Source: Bacteroidota bacterium (GTDB lineage: Bacteria > Bacteroidota > Bacteroidia > NS11-12g > UBA955). From it: 64,000 nucleotides of DNA. Under the pieces are notes generated by a model, which saw nothing but the letters and a program-made list of their open reading frames with translations, did no database searches and was not told where the DNA came from. Shown here one piece after another: positions 1 to 7,815 of the stretch. Numbering within the stretch: position 1 is the first letter of the stretch; every line of letters begins with the position of its first letter. The translations under genes and the position numbers were made by a program. The stretch lies in contig JAUXOK010000027.1 of the NCBI GenBank assembly GCA_030682255.1, positions 288,492 to 352,491 on the forward strand, read 5' to 3'.

Positions 1-247
1 AAAGTAGATAAGAAATAAAACATATTTAAAAGTATTTTAATTAATTTAAATATAAATAAACTAAGGTCTAATAAGTTTGGTTTTACAAAGATTTACTAAG
101 AATTTCATGTCAAATCATTAAAAAAAATCAATAATTAAATCTAAATAAAACAAATATTAATTTCGATTATGTATAATTTATACCTTGTACAAGTTAAATA
201 TTAGTATAATGTTTTTTAAATTTAATATTATATTGCAACATTATAAT

Positions 248-2449
248 ATGCTTAAAAATTACACTCAATATTTAAATTTATTTTTTCTGTTTATTTTAAT
301 ATTAATAACTGGAAAATTATTTTCACAAGCACAATTTTCAACATCAAGTAAAAGGTTTTTATTTGAAATTGAGAGAACTTTAAATAATAAAAGTAATAAA
401 ACAACAAATGTATCTCACAACATTATAGATGAATATGGATTATATTCAAAAAATGGCACTTATTATGTTGGTGCAATGTTATTGGTTCAACCTAAAAAAT
501 TCAACTCAAATGATTTAAAACAATATAAAATATCTAATTTTCATAAAATTGGCGATGTTGTAACTGTTAGAGTTCCAATTCAAAACTTTAGAGAATTGAT
601 AAATTGTAAAGGTTTATTATTAATTGATATTGGAGATCCATTATCACCTTTTCTGAATCAATCTATTATCAACACACGAACTGATAGCGTTCATTGGGGC
701 TTGGGTGGTTTGGATAGACCATATACAGGCAAAGGGGTTATTATTGCTGTGATTGACTGGGGTTTTGACTACACACATCCAATATTTTACGACAGTACAC
801 TAACACGCAATAGAATTGTAAGGGCTTGGGACCAAAACAAACTCTCTGGTCCTTCACCTAGCGAATATGGTTTTGGTACAGAATATAAATCATTTGAAGA
901 ATTACAAAATGCAAAAAGCGATACGATGTATCATTTTGGAAATATTTCACATGGCACCCATGTAGGAGGCATAGCGGGTGGAGCTGGAGCAGGTAAAAAA
1001 TACATGGGTATTGCTCCTGAATCTTCTTTGATTTTCATATCCTTAAGAAGAGATGCTACTTCCTTGTTGGATGCCTTTTCTTACATCAAAGATTATGCAG
1101 AATCTGTTAAAATGCCATTTGTTGTAAATATGAGCTTTGGTAGTCATTTAGGCCCACACGATGGCAGTTCATTAGAAAACCGAGGTATAGATAGCATGTC
1201 TGGTCCCGGAAGAATTTTTGTTGGCTCTGCAGGAAACAATGGGGATGCAAACTTTCATTTAAAACATGATTTTCCTAAAAATGGAGATACATTAAAAACA
1301 ATTGTTAACTTCACTTCTGTTCCTGAATATTTTGGACAAACTTTGTCGATGTGGGGTTCAAAAAATAGCAATTTCGCAGTTAGGTTTAAATTAATAGGTC
1401 CAAATAATCTAATAATTCACACCTCATCTTTTTATAATTCTAAAGATGAATTAGTTTTAACAGATGTCTCAACTTTTAATTCAAATGATTCCTTGATTAT
1501 AAGAATTACGGCAACAAAATCTTTTGTAACAAATGGTAAACCTAATATAAGAGCGGAAGTTAGAAACACAAGTAACTATAGAGTTTTATTAGAAGCTATT
1601 AGTGACTCTTGTCTCTTACATATTTGGAATAATGTAAGATTAACTAGACGATATACGAATTGGGGTGTTGCATTATCTAGTGCTTTTCCTAAAGCGAGTG
1701 CTGGAAACACCATGTATGGACTTGGCGAACCATCTGGAGTTGGTAAGAGTGTTATTACAGTTGCATCACATTTATCGGATAGGTTTCTTCCTAACGGAAG
1801 CATTCAAGTTGGAAACCTTTCTGGTTTTTCAAGTCGGGGACCAACTGTAGACGAGAGAAGAAAACCCGATATTTCTGGCCCTGGACAAAATGTTATTTCA
1901 AGTGTAAGTTCTTTCGATCCTTCAAATACTACTCCAGATGATAATGTTGTTTTTGAAGGTAAAACCTATCCATTTATGTCATATTCTGGCACATCAATGT
2001 CTGGACCAACAGTTGCAGGAATTGTAGCTTTATTGCTTGAACTAAACCCAACGCTTAGCCAAACACAAATCAAAGAAATCCTGAAACTAAGCAGAAGATT
2101 AGATTCAAGAACTGGTATCATTGGGGATACAGGAAGTTTAAGTTGGGGCGCAGGAAAAGTAAATGCCCTAAATGCAATGTTACTTGCAAAAAACTATCCA
2201 TTTTTAACAGATTTCCCCAATTCAGAAATAATAGTTTTTCCAAATCCAAGTCAAAAAGAAATAAAAATTTGGGCAAATGATTATTCTGAATGTCAAATAT
2301 TCGATATTACAGGTAAAAATTGTGGTACATTTAAACTTTTATCACAAACTACCAATGTTATTAATATCAGTCATTTTTTCAATGGTTTATATTTTATCAA
2401 ATTTACTAATAATTACAAAACCGAAGTTAAAAGGTTTATTAAATATTGA
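248..2449 (+). CDS. Secreted S8 (subtilisin-like) serine protease with T9SS sorting domain
   Basis: Secreted subtilisin-family protease of about 733 aa; substrate unknown. The triad is visible: Asp170 in VIIAVIDWGFDYTHP, His235 in HGTHVGG, Ser583 in GTSMSGPTVAG, with the oxyanion Asn in VVNMSFGS. His and Ser lie about 350 residues apart, roughly twice the usual distance, because a beta-rich insert follows GSAGNNG; CspA-like S8 proteins have a comparable insert. The last ~75 residues (FPNPSQKEIKI, then NGLYFIKF) form a type A sorting domain, so export by the type IX system is expected. The frame is open from a TTG at 185, but the ATG at 248 starts directly on a signal peptide (MLKNYTQYLNLFFLFILIL) and is preferred. 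It stands alone, with about 220 bp of A/T-rich DNA to the next gene. Confidence 0.9.
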   Translation: MLKNYTQYLNLFFLFILILITGKLFSQAQFSTSSKRFLFEIERTLNNKSNKTTNVSHNIIDEYGLYSKNGTYYVGAMLLVQPKKFNSNDLKQYKISNFHKIGDVVTVRVPIQNFRELINCKGLLLIDIGDPLSPFLNQSIINTRTDSVHWGLGGLDRPYTGKGVIIAVIDWGFDYTHPIFYDSTLTRNRIVRAWDQNKLSGPSPSEYGFGTEYKSFEELQNAKSDTMYHFGNISHGTHVGGIAGGAGAGKKYMGIAPESSLIFISLRRDATSLLDAFSYIKDYAESVKMPFVVNMSFGSHLGPHDGSSLENRGIDSMSGPGRIFVGSAGNNGDANFHLKHDFPKNGDTLKTIVNFTSVPEYFGQTLSMWGSKNSNFAVRFKLIGPNNLIIHTSSFYNSKDELVLTDVSTFNSNDSLIIRITATKSFVTNGKPNIRAEVRNTSNYRVLLEAISDSCLLHIWNNVRLTRRYTNWGVALSSAFPKASAGNTMYGLGEPSGVGKSVITVASHLSDRFLPNGSIQVGNLSGFSSRGPTVDERRKPDISGPGQNVISSVSSFDPSNTTPDDNVVFEGKTYPFMSYSGTSMSGPTVAGIVALLLELNPTLSQTQIKEILKLSRRLDSRTGIIGDTGSLSWGAGKVNALNAMLLAKNYPFLTDFPNSEIIVFPNPSQKEIKIWANDYSECQIFDITGKNCGTFKLLSQTTNVINISHFFNGLYFIKFTNNYKTEVKRFIKY

Positions 2450-2628
2450 TTTTCAAAATATTATTATAACCAAGTCGTTAAAATTTGAATTATTCCGTTT
2501 TATTAACACAAAACAAAACAATCTTTTTTCAAAAAACACATCAAACTTACACTAACTATCAGATTATCAACAGGATAAAAAATGCATAAATGAAGTTATA
2601 ATTATTTTTTTTTTTGATATATATTAAT

Positions 2629-2636
2629 TAAATTTG
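2629..2636 (+). promoter_or_regulatory. Predicted -7 promoter element (TAAATTTG)
   Basis: Exact match to the Bacteroidota -7 consensus TAnnTTTG, 32 bp before the ATG at 2668. No well-spaced -33 TTG was found. Inferred promoter of the STAS-like gene. Confidence 0.5.
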
Positions 2637-2667
2637 CAAAACTAAATTATATCTTAACAAATTGCAC

Positions 2668-3048
2668 ATGAACAACACCAATAACATTATTAGGAACATT
2701 TCTTACATTAATGAATCTATCGTTAAAGTTGAATTTGAAAATAACATTCAAATAGGCTTAGATGATATGAAAAATGCTCTTGATTATTATGATAGTATTA
2801 CAGAAAAGAAAACTCTTAAGAAATTATTGATAACAGGATATAGAACATTTATAAATAAAGAAGCAAGGCAATACGGATATCAACAGATGAAATTAAAAAA
2901 AAACCAAGTGATTGCCGAAGCCTTTGTAGTTCATAATCTTCCCCAAAAGATGGTAGTTAATTTTTACATTACATTCATTAAAAAAGATTACCCTATTAAA
3001 TTTTTCACGGATGAAGAATCTGCATTAAAATGGTTAAATTCCATTTAG
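2668..3048 (+). CDS. Small SpoIIAA/STAS-like protein, function unknown
   Basis: A 126-aa soluble protein without signal peptide or membrane segment. The alternation of short strands and helices, the LLITGYRTFINKEARQ segment and the ending DEESALKWLNSI resemble the SpoIIAA-like/STAS small proteins that are common in Bacteroidota genomes; this is fold-level resemblance, not a functional assignment. A TTG six bases upstream (2662) is in frame, but the ATG at 2668 is preferred. A -7 promoter element precedes it and it appears monocistronic. No anti-sigma factor or kinase partner lies beside it, so a regulatory role is only a guess. Confidence 0.6.
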   Translation: MNNTNNIIRNISYINESIVKVEFENNIQIGLDDMKNALDYYDSITEKKTLKKLLITGYRTFINKEARQYGYQQMKLKKNQVIAEAFVVHNLPQKMVVNFYITFIKKDYPIKFFTDEESALKWLNSI

Positions 3049-3153
3049 AATTTGCCTACAAGCCTATAGATTGTAAACAATTTGTATAAAATTTTATTTT
3101 ATTTTTAACTAATTGTTACATAGTTTCGTAAGTTGAGTTATTTCAACATTTTC

Positions 3154-4398
3154 ATGCAAAAAAAATCCCTTTACCTAATCATATTTTTCACCTTTTTTAC
3201 AAGTTATTTATTTTCAAAAACTCATGATTCTTTATTTTTAAAAGACATTTATTTTCAAAGACTTGTAAAGACAAATTCTATGGTTCCAATATTTTATAAC
3301 GAACAAGTTAGAATTTCAATCAATCAACTTTTAAAAAACACCAACAATTCAACTTCTATCTTGCTTGGAAAAGCAGAATACTATTATCAAAAATATTCTA
3401 AAATTTTTGAAGAAAATGAAATACCTAAGCAACTTTTTTTTATAACTGCTGCTAACAGTCAATGTAACAGTGATTTTGTAGATTCGGATGGCGCTTCGGG
3501 CATGTGGGCCATCTCTTATGCCATTGCAAAAAAATATAATTTAAATACAAATAGCTATATAGACGAACGAAGAAATATTAATAATAGCACAAAAGCAGCA
3601 ACTGAATATTTAATAGATTTAAACGACATTTATAAAGATTGGTTAAAAACACTTGTTGCATTTAGAATTGGACCAATCAATATGAACATGGCGATTCATA
3701 AATCTGATAAATCACTCAATTATTCTAAGCTTCATAATAATCTAATCAATGAACATCAGATGGTTGCAGTTAATTATATGGCTTTTTGGTATTTATGGAA
3801 TTACCGTGCGGAACATAAAATCCAAAGCATAAAATTTAGACTACCCGATTCAGATACTGTTCATGTAAAACAAGAAATTAGTTTAAACAGTATAGCATTT
3901 CAAATGAATATGCCTATAGAAACTTTAAAAATACTTAATCCTGAACTTAGACTTAATATCATGCCTGTATTTTATAATTCAAATGGATTAAAACTACCAA
4001 TTGATAAAATTCAGTTTTACAGAGACAATCTTAATAACTTATTTCCGAGTTTTTACAATCAAAATAATGACTCTTTAATTACTGACTCATTAGAATTAGG
4101 AAAAGATCCAAAAAAAATAACAAGTCAAAGAATAGAAGACAATCAACGTTCTCAAGAATCAAATTCTAGAACAAATACTATATATTATAAAGTTAAAAAA
4201 GGTGATGGTTTATTATTACTTGCTGATATTTTTGATTGCAAAGTGGCAGATATAAAAAAATGGAATGGCATCAAAAAGGACCAAATATTTGCGGGTCAAA
4301 AACTCAAAATAATTATTCCAGAATCTAAACTAGCGTATTACAAAAAAATCAACAGTATGACAATGGTTCAAAAAAGAACATTGGCAAAAAAAAGATAA
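3154..4398 (+). CDS. Lytic transglycosylase-like protein with LysM, probably inactive
   Basis: Exported 414-aa protein: signal peptide at 1-21, a transglycosylase SLT-like domain at about 75-190, a degenerate LysM near 225-280 and a clear C-terminal LysM (YYKVKKGDGLLLLADIF). Fold landmarks of MltD-type enzymes are present (GASGMWAIS, IDERRNINNSTKAATEYL, DWLKTLVAF). The catalytic Glu normally found in the LPxVES motif is Asn101 here (ITAANSQCN), the Gln of GxWQ is Ala, and the YNxGxG loop reads FRIGPIN. I infer a non-catalytic peptidoglycan-binding protein. The ATG at 3154 is chosen over an in-frame TTG at 3133 because the signal peptide then begins correctly. It ends one base before the SLC13 transporter, so the two are probably cotranscribed. 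Confidence 0.75.
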   Translation: MQKKSLYLIIFFTFFTSYLFSKTHDSLFLKDIYFQRLVKTNSMVPIFYNEQVRISINQLLKNTNNSTSILLGKAEYYYQKYSKIFEENEIPKQLFFITAANSQCNSDFVDSDGASGMWAISYAIAKKYNLNTNSYIDERRNINNSTKAATEYLIDLNDIYKDWLKTLVAFRIGPINMNMAIHKSDKSLNYSKLHNNLINEHQMVAVNYMAFWYLWNYRAEHKIQSIKFRLPDSDTVHVKQEISLNSIAFQMNMPIETLKILNPELRLNIMPVFYNSNGLKLPIDKIQFYRDNLNNLFPSFYNQNNDSLITDSLELGKDPKKITSQRIEDNQRSQESNSRTNTIYYKVKKGDGLLLLADIFDCKVADIKKWNGIKKDQIFAGQKLKIIIPESKLAYYKKINSMTMVQKRTLAKKR

Positions 4399-4399
4399 G

Positions 4400-5836
4400 A
4401 TGTTTTTTAATTTCAATAGAATTTGGAGCATTATACCAGGCTTTTTAGCCTACATTGTTTCTATTCTACTTTCTTTCTCCTCTCCTACTAATTCACAATT
4501 TTATATCTCAATCGGAATTGCAATATTAATAATCAATTTATGGATTTCAGAGATTATCCCAATTTGGTTGAGTTCTTTATTTCCAATTATCCTAATGCCC
4601 ATTCATGATTTATTATCTATTCCAAATACTTTAAAAAATTATTTCAATCCTACAATCTTTCTGTTTCTTGGTGGTTTTTTATTAGCATATTCAGTAGAAA
4701 AATGGCATTTGCACAAACGGATTGCATTTAAATTGCTTTCAATAACTGGTGATAAACCTAAACAAATTATTTGGGGTTTAATGTTAACATCAGCACTATT
4801 AAGTATGTGGATTAGCAATACAGCGACAGCAATCATGATGCTTCCCATTGCTTTATCAATTACAAAATTATTAGAAAACGAAAATCGTAAAATTTCGATG
4901 ATTATAGTTCTTTGTATTGCTTATGGTGCTAATATCGGAGGGGTTGCAACATTGATTGGCACACCTCCTAACATTGTTTACAAGGGATTTGTTGAATCTA
5001 TCTTACATCAAGAAATTACATTTTTTCAGTGGCTTATTTTCGGCATTCCAACCAGTGCAATTATGCTTTATTTTACTTATCTAATTTTAACACGTATTTT
5101 TGTTAAAATTGATAATCAACCCATGAAGGAAATTGGTGAAATGCTTGATAATCAATATGAACAATTGGGGCAATTATCATCTTCGGAAAAAAGAACACTC
5201 ATTGTGTTTTTATTAGCTATTTTCTTTTGGATTTTTTCTCAACCAATCAATCAAATCTTAGGAAATTATAAGTTTGATTTTAAAATCAAAGAACACCATG
5301 TGGCACTGTTTTTTAGCTTTTTGTTATTTATTATACCTTTTAAAAAATCAACAAAAATCAAATTGCTATCTGTTAATGATTTCAAATATATCAATTGGAG
5401 TATTTTGCTGCTTTTTGGAGCAGGGATAAGTATTGCTAAAGGATTGGAAACTACTGGGGTTATTGCATTCTTAGGCGATTGGATAAGTTCTCAGAAATAT
5501 GCCAATTGGAGTATTTTGCTACTATTGCTTATTTTTCTAGCGATTTTCTTAACTGAATTTATGAGCAATGTAGCTTTAGCTCAAATATTTATTCCTGTAG
5601 TTTTTGGAATTGCACTAGCTATGCCCAATATGAATCCACATGTCTTAGCCATACCTGTAACAATAGCATGTAGTTTTGCGTTTATGCTTCCTATTGCCAC
5701 CCCCCCCAATGCAGTTGTTTTCAGTTCGGGACATATTAAAATGACATACATGATTAAAATTGGTTTTTTAATTAATATTGTAGCAATTATTTTATTATGG
5801 TTAATAGGTACATATATACTACCCTTGGTTTTCTAA
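4400..5836 (+). CDS. SLC13/DASS family sodium:dicarboxylate-type symporter
   Basis: Inner-membrane transporter of 478 aa with about 11-12 hydrophobic segments. Both family signature hairpins are visible: WISNTATAIMMLPIA in the first half, and EFMSNVALAQIFIPV with ATPPNAVVFSSG in the second. These match the SNT motifs that bind sodium and substrate in VcINDY-like proteins, although the second reads SNV. Members carry C4-dicarboxylates, citrate or sulfate; the substrate cannot be told from sequence. The ATG lies one base after the stop of the transglycosylase-like gene, and the 3' end overlaps the DUF1684 gene by 40 bp, so the three probably form one transcript. Confidence 0.88.
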   Translation: MFFNFNRIWSIIPGFLAYIVSILLSFSSPTNSQFYISIGIAILIINLWISEIIPIWLSSLFPIILMPIHDLLSIPNTLKNYFNPTIFLFLGGFLLAYSVEKWHLHKRIAFKLLSITGDKPKQIIWGLMLTSALLSMWISNTATAIMMLPIALSITKLLENENRKISMIIVLCIAYGANIGGVATLIGTPPNIVYKGFVESILHQEITFFQWLIFGIPTSAIMLYFTYLILTRIFVKIDNQPMKEIGEMLDNQYEQLGQLSSSEKRTLIVFLLAIFFWIFSQPINQILGNYKFDFKIKEHHVALFFSFLLFIIPFKKSTKIKLLSVNDFKYINWSILLLFGAGISIAKGLETTGVIAFLGDWISSQKYANWSILLLLLIFLAIFLTEFMSNVALAQIFIPVVFGIALAMPNMNPHVLAIPVTIACSFAFMLPIATPPNAVVFSSGHIKMTYMIKIGFLINIVAIILLWLIGTYILPLVF

Positions 5837-6408
5837 TAATTTCTTTTGTTTGTTGTAAAAACAAAAGTACAAATGCTGATTTTGAAGCATATAAAGACTC
5901 TTTAAACAATGTTAGAAAACAACAAAATATCGATTTAGTACAAAACCAAATTGTTGATACTGAGGTTTTTTCGGGTCTCCGTTTTTTTGAGCCCAATTTA
6001 CAATATGTAGTAAAAGCTAAAGTTTCATTTTTTGAGCCAAAAGAAGTTGTTTTTAAAACGAACACAGAACGCAGTCCCATTTATTATCAAATAGCGTATT
6101 TAGATTTCACAATCAAAGATACACTTTGTCGACTTACCTTATATGCTAGCTCTGCAGACGGTACTAAAGAATTATTTTTACCATTCAAAGATTTAAGTAA
6201 TGGAAAAAGCACTTATGGCGCAGGAAGATATCTAGAATATCAATCGAATGAACAGATTCAAAACAATGAAATGAAATTAGATTTTAATCTAGCTTTTAAC
6301 CCTTATTGTCATTACAATAAAAACTATAGCTGCCCTATTGTGCCTAATGAGAATAAATTAAATGTATTTATTCATGCGGGAGAGCAAAGTCAGCCTGAAT
6401 TAAAATAA
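5797..6408 (+). CDS. DUF1684 family lipoprotein
   Basis: A 203-aa protein matching DUF1684: the family motif run is visible as LPFKDLSNGKSTYGAGRYLE, followed by LDFNLAFNPYCHYN and SCPIVPNENKLNVFIHAGE. Biochemical function is unknown for the family. The N-terminus has a hydrophobic segment and a lipobox (SFVC|C), so it should be a lipoprotein in the periplasm or outer membrane. The ATG at 5797 lies inside the end of the SLC13 gene (40-bp overlap in another frame); it is the only start that keeps the signal sequence. It runs convergently into the NUDIX gene, with stops adjacent at 6408/6409. Confidence 0.82.
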   Translation: MVNRYIYTTLGFLIISFVCCKNKSTNADFEAYKDSLNNVRKQQNIDLVQNQIVDTEVFSGLRFFEPNLQYVVKAKVSFFEPKEVVFKTNTERSPIYYQIAYLDFTIKDTLCRLTLYASSADGTKELFLPFKDLSNGKSTYGAGRYLEYQSNEQIQNNEMKLDFNLAFNPYCHYNKNYSCPIVPNENKLNVFIHAGEQSQPELK

Positions 6409-7023
6409 CTAAAATTTCAAACTCTCAAATATCGGTTTTAAAGTATCATAGGTTTCAAAATCTTTTTTTAATAAAAAATCCTTATTCACCCATCTTACTT
6501 CAGTAATATCTTCTTCTGTTTGAGGAACCAAATTTTTATCATCCCATGCAATCATATTAAACCAATGAGTTTGTTTCAATATCCACTGTCCTTTTAGAAA
6601 ATAAGCATGATAAGTAGTAGTATTTTTAGACACTAATCCTAAAAAATGAAGCCCACATTCCTCATGCACTTCTCTCAAAGCTGCTAATTTGGTATTTTCT
6701 CCTTTTTCAATTTTGCCTTTTGGTAAATCCCATTTTCCGAGTCTTTTAATTAAAAGCAACTGACCTTTATCATTAAACACAATTCCTCCAGCGGCTTTTA
6801 TAACCTTGAAATGTTTTTTTTGGGCATTAAATAATATCTTGGAATCTTCTGTTTGAACAATGATAATATTTTTACCTGTATAAACACCCGATGTGATTTG
6901 AAAAATGGTTTTAGACAAATTCTCTTGTTTGATTTTTTGAGCATCTTTAAGAGATATTGGCTCATTAAAATTTACAATAATTATCTGTATGTTATTGATG
7001 AATATTTTATAGTTTTGTGGCAT
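6409..7023 (-). CDS. NUDIX hydrolase
   Basis: A 204-aa cytoplasmic protein with a complete Nudix box, GX5EX7 followed by REVHEECGL, in the middle (about residues 102-124), preceded by AAGGIVFNDKGQLLLIKR and WDLPKGK. This fits a hydrolase of nucleoside diphosphate-linked compounds; substrate unknown. The first ~70 residues are a less typical N-terminal extension seen in Bacteroidota members. Its ATG (complement of 7021-7023) shares bases with the CATG at 7021-7024, immediately beside pyrE on the other strand. A TATTTTTG element facing it at 7047-7054 lies inside pyrE. Confidence 0.88.
   Translation of the reverse strand: MPQNYKIFINNIQIIIVNFNEPISLKDAQKIKQENLSKTIFQITSGVYTGKNIIIVQTEDSKILFNAQKKHFKVIKAAGGIVFNDKGQLLLIKRLGKWDLPKGKIEKGENTKLAALREVHEECGLHFLGLVSKNTTTYHAYFLKGQWILKQTHWFNMIAWDDKNLVPQTEEDITEVRWVNKDFLLKKDFETYDTLKPIFESLKF
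7010..7017 (+). promoter_or_regulatory. Predicted -7 element for pyrE (TAGTTTTG)
   Basis: Exact TAnnTTTG match located inside the 5' end of the NUDIX gene, 17 bp before the ATG at 7034. Its position makes the upstream ATG at 7022 an unlikely start for pyrE, because that codon would fall at or before the transcription start. Confidence 0.5.
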
Positions 7024-7033
7024 GTTGAAATCA

Positions 7034-7675
7034 ATGGAAACTTCTGCAAAAATAGCACAATACTTATTAGAATGTGAAGCTGTAAAATTAAATATTAGTT
7101 ATCCTTTTACTTGGACTAGTGGCATGCGTTCCCCAATTTATTGTGACAACAGAGTAACCTTGTCTTATACTGCTATTAGAAAATATATAACCCAATCTTT
7201 ATGTGAAGTTATTCAATCTAAATATCCTGATGCAGAAGCAATAGTTGGTGTTGCAACAGCTGGTATTCCTCAAGGAGCTTCTATTGCAGATGTATTGAAT
7301 CTTCCATTTGCTTATGTTAGAGCTGAAGCTAAAAAACATGGATTAAAAAACAATATTGAAGGCAAACTAGATGCAGGAACAAAAGTTGTTGTTGTTGAAG
7401 ATTTAATTAGTACAGGCAAAAGCAGTCTAAAAGCAGTTGAAGATTTAAGAAACAATGGCATAGAAGTAATTGGCTTAGTTTCAATTTTTAATTATGGCTT
7501 TATAGAAACAGACCAAAAATTTAAAGATGCTAAATGCCCATATACATCTCTTAGCTCATTCAATGATTTGATTAAGCAAGCCGAAACTTCAGGATACATC
7601 AATGCAGAAGAAGTTAGTAAAATATCAGAATGGAATGCCAATCCAATGAAATGGAGCGATAGTTTTAATCTTTAA
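7034..7675 (+). CDS. pyrE: Orotate phosphoribosyltransferase
   Basis: PyrE, about 213 aa, converts orotate and PRPP to orotidine 5'-phosphate in de novo pyrimidine synthesis. Landmarks: FTWTSGMRSPIYCDNR near the N-terminus, GVATAGIPQGASIADVL, and the PRPP-binding signature VVVVEDLISTGKSS. Length is normal for the family. Two ATGs are possible: 7022 and 7034. I prefer 7034 (METSAKIAQYLLE) because it fits the usual N-terminus and a -7 element sits at 7010-7017. The other pyrimidine genes here, pyrR and pyrB, are about 28 kb away. Divergent from the NUDIX gene with essentially no spacer. Confidence 0.95.
   Translation: METSAKIAQYLLECEAVKLNISYPFTWTSGMRSPIYCDNRVTLSYTAIRKYITQSLCEVIQSKYPDAEAIVGVATAGIPQGASIADVLNLPFAYVRAEAKKHGLKNNIEGKLDAGTKVVVVEDLISTGKSSLKAVEDLRNNGIEVIGLVSIFNYGFIETDQKFKDAKCPYTSLSSFNDLIKQAETSGYINAEEVSKISEWNANPMKWSDSFNL
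7047..7054 (-). promoter_or_regulatory. Predicted -7 element for the NUDIX gene (TATTTTTG)
   Basis: Exact TAnnTTTG match on the minus strand, 24 bp before the NUDIX ATG and within the first codons of pyrE. Together with the element at 7010-7017 it gives two facing promoters whose transcripts would overlap at their 5' ends. Confidence 0.45.
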
Positions 7676-7815
7676 ATTCTAAATAATATCAGGTGTTTTT
7701 TATTTTGAAATTAAGGAATATCATTTTCTATTTCAAGATTATCTATTAAAACATGATTTGAAGATATTTAAAGGTTTCTTTATTGTATTATTGTAAATCA
7801 TTAAATTATCAATTT

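Noticed and set aside
185..247. Extended N-terminus of the first subtilase from TTG 185
   Set aside because: It would put about 21 residues before the signal peptide; the ATG at 248 opens directly on it.
5787..6080. 97-codon minus-strand frame over the SLC13/DUF1684 junction
   Set aside because: Complementary to the conserved DUF1684 gene; no motif or start context.
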